Below are positions 60,034 to 64,000 of a DNA stretch of 64,000 nt, piece after piece. Positions within the stretch are counted from its first letter, which is position 1; every line of letters begins with the position of its first letter. Source of the DNA: JACKIC01 sp964543795 (GTDB lineage: Bacteria > Planctomycetota > UBA1135 > UBA2386); the NCBI GenBank assembly GCA_964543795.1, contig CAZIZN010000023.1:1-64000 (forward strand), given 5' to 3'. Both the position numbers and the translations under genes were made by a program. Under the pieces are notes generated by a model. The model was not told the DNA's origin. It ran no database searches and saw nothing but the letters and a program-made list of their open reading frames with translations.

Positions 60034-61140
60034 TCAGTTGCTGATCGCGGAGCGGTAGAGGTTGCGCGCCAGGTCGTCGAGACGCAACAAGGCACCACGC
60101 CCCGACACCTGGAACGACACGCCGTCCTCCCAGAACATCAGGACTCGCATGGCGTGATCGCCGTAACGAGCGATGGTGTGCGGGGAGGGACTGCCGGAGG
60201 ACTGCTGGCTCGGCAAGCCGGCGAAGGTATCGGTCGTGCCCGGTTCCTCGGCGACGTGGAACTCGTCGATGCCGTCCGTGTAGGTCAGGACTAGTGTCTT
60301 GCGCAGGTTGAGCACGTCCTCGCTCACGGTCGCCCGGAGCAGTCGGTACTCACCCAGGTCGGATGCCGCCGGCTCGACGAGGCCGACATCATCGGCGAAC
60401 TGCCCGGCGGCAGAGGCGAAGTCGGGGTGCACCGACGTCACTCGCATCCCGGCAGCGGGTGGCGGTGAGGGGAGTTGCGCACCACGCGAGAACTGGACGA
60501 CCTCCAGCTCCGAGAGCAGCCGGAACTGACGATCGAACTCGGCGGCGTACAGCGGCACCGACGTCTCGTCATCGACATCCAGCACCCAGATCGCCTTGTC
60601 CAGACGCGACGGGAACACGACCACGCGCGCGATCGATCGGTTGGCGCGCATTCCGGTGCCGAAGGGATGCACCGAGTAGTTGAGCTGGGCCTTCGACAGG
60701 TCCCGCACATGGAACGAACCGCTGCGATGGAACTGGTCCGCCAGGCGGTGGTAGGTCGCGGCCCAACGCTGGTCGACCAGCGAACCAGGAAGCTCCCCCA
60801 CGACTCCCTGGTAGGTGAGCAGGAAGGCGGGATCGGCGGTGCCGTTGGCATCGACCACGAGCTGTTCGCGCACGGTCGTGACCTGGCCGTGAGCGTCGCG
60901 GAACCGGCGCAACTGCGTCGCGGTGTAGTCGCAGGTCCGCACCGCGTTCCACATCGAATCGAGCGAAGGCCCGACCATCGCCTGCTTCGCGCCCTGTGCG
61001 ATCAGCACGCTCTGCGCCGGCAACCCCTCGGTCCCGCCGGCCGTCACCACCATCGCCCCGAGCCACGCAATGCCGACCAGCAGGCGGACCGCCCGCAGGC
61101 GACCACGCTCTGGCGACGAGGCATGCTGGCACTGGCTCAT
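60034..61140 (-). CDS. RseB/MucB-like regulatory protein of the sigma operon
   Basis: A 368-residue exported protein with an N-terminal hydrophobic segment (LLVGIAWLGAMVVTAGG). The mature part shows the order of features of the RseB/LolA-like fold: QAMVGPSLDSMWNAVRTCDY, TATQLRRFRDAHGQVTTVRE, then KAIWVLDVDDETSVPLYAAE and a C-terminal domain with LRKTLVLTYTDGIDEFHVAE. RseB-type proteins sit in the periplasm and guard the anti-sigma factor. Position is the main support: it is the third gene after an ECF sigma and a ZAS anti-sigma factor. Sequence similarity is weak to my eye. Confidence 0.55.
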   Translation of the reverse strand: MSQCQHASSPERGRLRAVRLLVGIAWLGAMVVTAGGTEGLPAQSVLIAQGAKQAMVGPSLDSMWNAVRTCDYTATQLRRFRDAHGQVTTVREQLVVDANGTADPAFLLTYQGVVGELPGSLVDQRWAATYHRLADQFHRSGSFHVRDLSKAQLNYSVHPFGTGMRANRSIARVVVFPSRLDKAIWVLDVDDETSVPLYAAEFDRQFRLLSELEVVQFSRGAQLPSPPPAAGMRVTSVHPDFASAAGQFADDVGLVEPAASDLGEYRLLRATVSEDVLNLRKTLVLTYTDGIDEFHVAEEPGTTDTFAGLPSQQSSGSPSPHTIARYGDHAMRVLMFWEDGVSFQVSGRGALLRLDDLARNLYRSAISN

Positions 61141-61204
61141 GACACGATGTGGACGAGAGGAAGAGTGGACGAGAGGAAGCAGCGAAGCAGCACCGGGCGC
61201 GAGT

Positions 61205-61954
61205 TCAGCGATTCGGCCCGTAGCGAAGGATGGCGAAGTCGACGTTGGGTGCCGTGTTCAGGTCCGCGAACACGATGTCCGGGGCAATGTCCGTGGCACG
61301 GGGGCGCCCTTCGTGGAGCAACAAGGTAAGCAGAATCGCGGCTGCCGCGGCACCCGCAGCACCCAACGGCCAGTAGCGACGACGAGTGGCAGCCTCGGCG
61401 ACGACCCGATCGAAGATCGACGTGCGCACTTCGCGCCAGGCCGCAGCCCCGAGGGCCGGAGGCGGCACCATGGTGGCGCGAGCAAGACCGGATTCCAACA
61501 GCGGTTCCGCCCATACGGCGCCAGCGGCCGCTGCGTCGGGAGCCGGCACCTCGGCAACTGCGTCACCGACCAGGCGCCCCAGGGGCGATTCCTCGGCAAG
61601 TTCGATCGCCCGCTCGTAGATCCCGTCGAGAAGCGTGCGGGATCCGAGCGCCACGTTCGCCGGCACCGTCGGCCGGGCCCGCAGTGCCGGGGAGAGCCGC
61701 AGCGCCGCCTCGCGACGTTGGGCACAGAACGCACATCCGGCAGTGTGCCCAGTCCCAGTGTGCCCAGTCCCGATGTGCCCAGTCCCGGTGCTCCCAGTTC
61801 CGGTGTGCCCAGTCCCCTCGTTGCTCGCGCCCGGGCCGGCGCCGGACGGGCCGCCCAGTGCCTCGCGCAGGTAGTCGCGGCAGGCCTGAGGCACCCTAGC
61901 GAGGCCGCGCGGCGCGACGGCATCGGGCTTGGGATCGTCGAGTGGACCGTTCAT
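61205..61954 (-). CDS. ZAS-type anti-sigma factor with tandem-repeat insertion
   Basis: A 249-residue membrane protein. The zinc anti-sigma motif H-x3-C-x2-C is present (His70, Cys74, Cys77 in HTAGCAFC), and one membrane helix lies at about 194-213 (WPLGAAGAAAAAILLTLLL). The N-terminal part would hold the sigma factor at the membrane. Unusually, five tandem pentapeptides of the type G-T-G-H-T (residues 47-71) run directly into the zinc motif and may supply its histidine. The start ATG overlaps the sigma gene stop as ATGA. Its partner is the ECF sigma factor encoded before it. Confidence 0.78.
   Translation of the reverse strand: MNGPLDDPKPDAVAPRGLARVPQACRDYLREALGGPSGAGPGASNEGTGHTGTGSTGTGHIGTGHTGTGHTAGCAFCAQRREAALRLSPALRARPTVPANVALGSRTLLDGIYERAIELAEESPLGRLVGDAVAEVPAPDAAAAGAVWAEPLLESGLARATMVPPPALGAAAWREVRTSIFDRVVAEAATRRRYWPLGAAGAAAAAILLTLLLHEGRPRATDIAPDIVFADLNTAPNVDFAILRYGPNR
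61742..61816. repeat. 15-bp minisatellite inside the anti-sigma gene
   Basis: Five in-frame 15-base units of the type gtgcccagtcccggt encode the pentapeptides GTGHT, GTGST, GTGHI, GTGHT and GTGHT. Units differ at a few positions. Changes in copy number would keep the frame and alter the spacer length before the zinc motif. Confidence 0.8.
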
Positions 61955-62574
61955 CCGACGTCTCCCAGGGAAGGAGGTGCCGCGGCGCCCAGGTCCAGGT
62001 GCGGAAACCGGGTACGGACGAGGTTCTCGAGAGCGAGGTGGGCACGCGCCAAGCGTGATTTGACGGTCCCCAGGGACAGCCCGAGCGTCGCGGCAAGTTG
62101 GTCGTAGGACATGTCCTCGAGGTAGCGCAGTGCCAGGATCACCCGGAGCTTGGGGCTCAACTGGGAGATCGCCTCCTGCACCTGACTACCCAGTTCGCGC
62201 TGCGCCGCCTCGTCCCGAGGACTCGGCGAATCGTCGACGAGTTCGGACTCCGTCGCGAACTCGTAGTTCTCGGCGCGCTGGCGATGGCCCGAGCGACGCC
62301 TGAGATCGATGCTGCAGTTGACCACGATCCGGAACAGCCAGGTGCTGAAGAGGGAGCCGCCCCGGAAGCTGTGCAGCTTGCGGAAGACCAGGGCGAAGCT
62401 GTCCTGCACCACATCCAACGCGTCGACCGCCTGGCCGGTGATCCGGAAGGCGATGGCGTAGACGCGGTCGCGATACTTGGCGAACAGTTCCTCGAAGGCT
62501 CGTTCGAAACCCTCCGAATCGGGCTGCTTGCAGGCAGCCACGAGATCGGCGTCGGGATCACGGACGAGGTCCAC
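61951..62574 (-). CDS. ECF (RpoE-type) sigma factor
   Basis: A 207-residue extracytoplasmic-function sigma factor. Region 2 is FEELFAKYRDRVYAIAFRIT, DALDVVQDSFALVFRKLHSF and STWLFRIVVNCSIDLRRR; region 4 is AISQLSPKLRVILALRYLED with MSYDQLAATLGLSLGTVKSR. It has no extra domain. It directs RNA polymerase to stress promoters, usually including its own, and is held inactive by the coupled anti-sigma factor (ATGA overlap). The third gene looks RseB-like, so the operon has the layout of an envelope-stress system. Confidence 0.92.
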   Translation of the reverse strand: MDLVRDPDADLVAACKQPDSEGFERAFEELFAKYRDRVYAIAFRITGQAVDALDVVQDSFALVFRKLHSFRGGSLFSTWLFRIVVNCSIDLRRRSGHRQRAENYEFATESELVDDSPSPRDEAAQRELGSQVQEAISQLSPKLRVILALRYLEDMSYDQLAATLGLSLGTVKSRLARAHLALENLVRTRFPHLDLGAAAPPSLGDVG

Positions 62575-62762
62575 GGGTGCACAGACGATGGGCCGGGCGG
62601 TTCAGGTTCCCTGGCTGCCGCCCGAAGCCGCGTTGCAGTGTTCTTTTCCGGTGACACGGCGCGGGCCGCTTCACGGCCACCCGAAAACCAGGCCACGCGG
62701 GCAACAGGTCTGCGGCCAGGGGGTTCCGGGAGGGACCCCACGTGACGACGGACGACGGATGG

Positions 62763-63650
62763 TCAGTGGCCGAACATGCCCTGCAGGCCGCCTGGCAGGG
62801 TGATCAGCCAGCCGACGGACGACGGGCACGACGGACTGCACTCGAGTTCGTTGCAATCCTCGCAGTCGGCAGCCACGACCTCGTAGACGAGGCCCCCAGG
62901 CCCCGACCCGGCCTCGCGCAGGTCGAGGACGCAGACCTTGTTGGAGTACAGGCTGCTGTTCATCGGCTGGGCGCCGATGCTCTGCAGGGCGAAGGAGCCC
63001 TGACCGAAGGGCACCAGGGAGACCGTCTGCCCCTGCACGTCGAAGAGCTTGACCCCCGTGGCGACGACCCGGCCACCGAAGTCTGCTTCGGCACGGATGC
63101 TACAGGGCAGGATCTGCTGCAGGATCTGCTCCGAGACCATCGGCACGGCGACGTGAACCCAAAGGCCATCGTTGGCCGTCTGCCGTTGCCGCAGTTCCAA
63201 CTCAGTCGCGCTCAGGATGGACAGCGGAAAGCGCAGTCCCGGGTACTGCGGCAGTTCGACCCAGACGGCCAAGGCGCTAAGGGTCGGAGTGGGGCTGACG
63301 AAGCGCAGCAGCAGGTGGAGCCAGGTCGGCTCCGACGTGTTGCCCGGCCCGGGTCCCGTGACGACGATCCGGCACTCGTGATCCATCGGCAACGGGGTCC
63401 CGGCCTCGCGCGGCAGGCCGCGTTGCACGACCTCGACGAAGTCGGGCACCAGGTCGCCGTCCGTATCGGGGTTGGCGGCACTCGTGAGCACGGCCCACTC
63501 GACGGAATCCGGCAGGAAGTCCTCGTCCGAGTCATCCAGCGCGCTACCGGAGCCGGCGACGAGGCCTTGCCGGGTAGCCGGCACCACCATCCAGGCTGCG
63601 AACAGCAGGACGGCGAGGGGCAGCAGCGAGTAGGTCGTCTTCGCGATCAT
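62763..63650 (-). CDS. Exported protein with calcium-binding (thrombospondin-type-3-like) repeats
   Basis: A 295-residue protein starting at ATG 63650, with an N-terminal hydrophobic helix (YSLLPLAVLLFAAWMVVP). Next come short acidic repeats of the D-x-D-x-D type (DDSDEDFLPDSVEW, NPDTDGDLVPDFVEV) that bind calcium in thrombospondin type 3 proteins. The rest is beta-rich (HLLLRFVSPTPTLSALAVWV, DFGGRVVATGVKLFDVQGQT) with a cysteine-rich end (CEDCNELECSPSC). Such proteins are common on planctomycete surfaces. The function is unknown. The frame is open upstream to 63773, but the later start gives the signal segment directly. Confidence 0.7.
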   Translation of the reverse strand: MIAKTTYSLLPLAVLLFAAWMVVPATRQGLVAGSGSALDDSDEDFLPDSVEWAVLTSAANPDTDGDLVPDFVEVVQRGLPREAGTPLPMDHECRIVVTGPGPGNTSEPTWLHLLLRFVSPTPTLSALAVWVELPQYPGLRFPLSILSATELELRQRQTANDGLWVHVAVPMVSEQILQQILPCSIRAEADFGGRVVATGVKLFDVQGQTVSLVPFGQGSFALQSIGAQPMNSSLYSNKVCVLDLREAGSGPGGLVYEVVAADCEDCNELECSPSCPSSVGWLITLPGGLQGMFGH

Positions 63651-63947
63651 CGTCGAGGCGCGGACAGCCGGAACGCAGGCGGAACGCGTGCTCACACTCG
63701 GGGACGTGAGGCCTTCATCAGATCTAGCAGCGCGGTCTGCGGGGGTTGCTCGAACAGGCCGCGCATTCTGCATTGAACCTCATGGCCCGCCGGTTGGCAA
63801 CCGGTCGCGGTGCAAGACATTCGCTTCCTCACCTCCTCGCTGGCACCTTGCGATCCCGATCGCTACACTCCGCGGTTCGCCCAGTTGACGCTGGCGCCGT
63901 GCGACACGGACCTGCGGCGAAGGGCGGATGCTGTTGTCCGCATTCAC

Positions 63948-64000
<53 letters not shown>

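Noticed and set aside
61742..61816. CRISPR-like array
   Set aside because: The 15-bp units are contiguous with no spacers and lie in frame inside the anti-sigma gene, so this is a coding minisatellite.

Overview
This is a high-GC window that I read as part of a planctomycete chromosome (Planctomycetota, probably one of the deep-branching lineages). That rests on my recognition of protein families, not on a database search. Supporting traits are: many secreted or membrane-anchored proteins with carboxypeptidase-regulatory-like (CNA-B-type) repeats, a secreted beta-helix protein with a C-terminal domain I associate with these bacteria, a GyrA whose quinolone-region segment reads HPHGESVVYPTLV, TTG and GTG starts with weak ribosome binding sites, and near-universal RTGA stop/start overlaps inside operons.

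Region 1 (1 to about 24160) is an integrative element, or a nest of elements, lying against the 3' end of a tRNA-Met(CAT) gene at 24161-24237. Its right end is a tightly coupled six-gene operon (18894-23778): small ORF, primase-polymerase/RepA-like helicase, small ORF, SpoVG-like protein, excisionase-like HTH protein and tyrosine integrase. A 16-bp perfect palindrome with direct half-site repeats lies just upstream. A second tyrosine recombinase (16070-16942) suggests nesting. Cargo includes two different proteins with a PCTIR/CAP12-type TIR-like NAD-cleaving domain, a PD-(D/E)XK nuclease-like protein, a SEC-C zinc protein, small membrane proteins, a ParB-DNA methyltransferase fusion in a coupled operon, a terminase-small-subunit-like (DUF5681-like) protein, and an XRE regulator with a truncated copy of itself and two matching dyad operators. 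The first 7.5 kb look less GC-rich than the rest, which fits recent acquisition. The left attachment site was not found and is probably outside the window.

Region 2 (24240-44280) is chromosomal. It holds an inositol-monophosphatase-family enzyme, a Tat-exported PhoX/DUF839 phosphatase, an ApaH-like phosphatase coupled to a secreted M14 carboxypeptidase, MurJ, several anchored carboxypeptidase-regulatory-like proteins, SixA, a NUDIX hydrolase, a GT-C-like membrane protein and a thioredoxin-fold protein without a CxxC motif.

Region 3 (44280-55034) carries a secreted beta-helix protein flanked by an inverted pair of palindromic extragenic repeats. It is followed by gyrA with a GatB/YqeY-family gene, then CinA-like/mutY/fabI in a row, a TPR lipoprotein, a cysteine-synthase-like gene and a MoxR ATPase.

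Region 4 (55035-64000) starts with a structured intergenic RNA candidate ending in a perfect 14-bp terminator, ahead of cyaY. A histidine kinase, RluA-type pseudouridine synthase and NtrC-like regulator follow; the regulator lacks GAFTGA. Last come an ECF sigma, a ZAS anti-sigma factor and an RseB-like protein, a secreted calcium-repeat protein, and a tRNA-Arg(CCG) cut by the window end.
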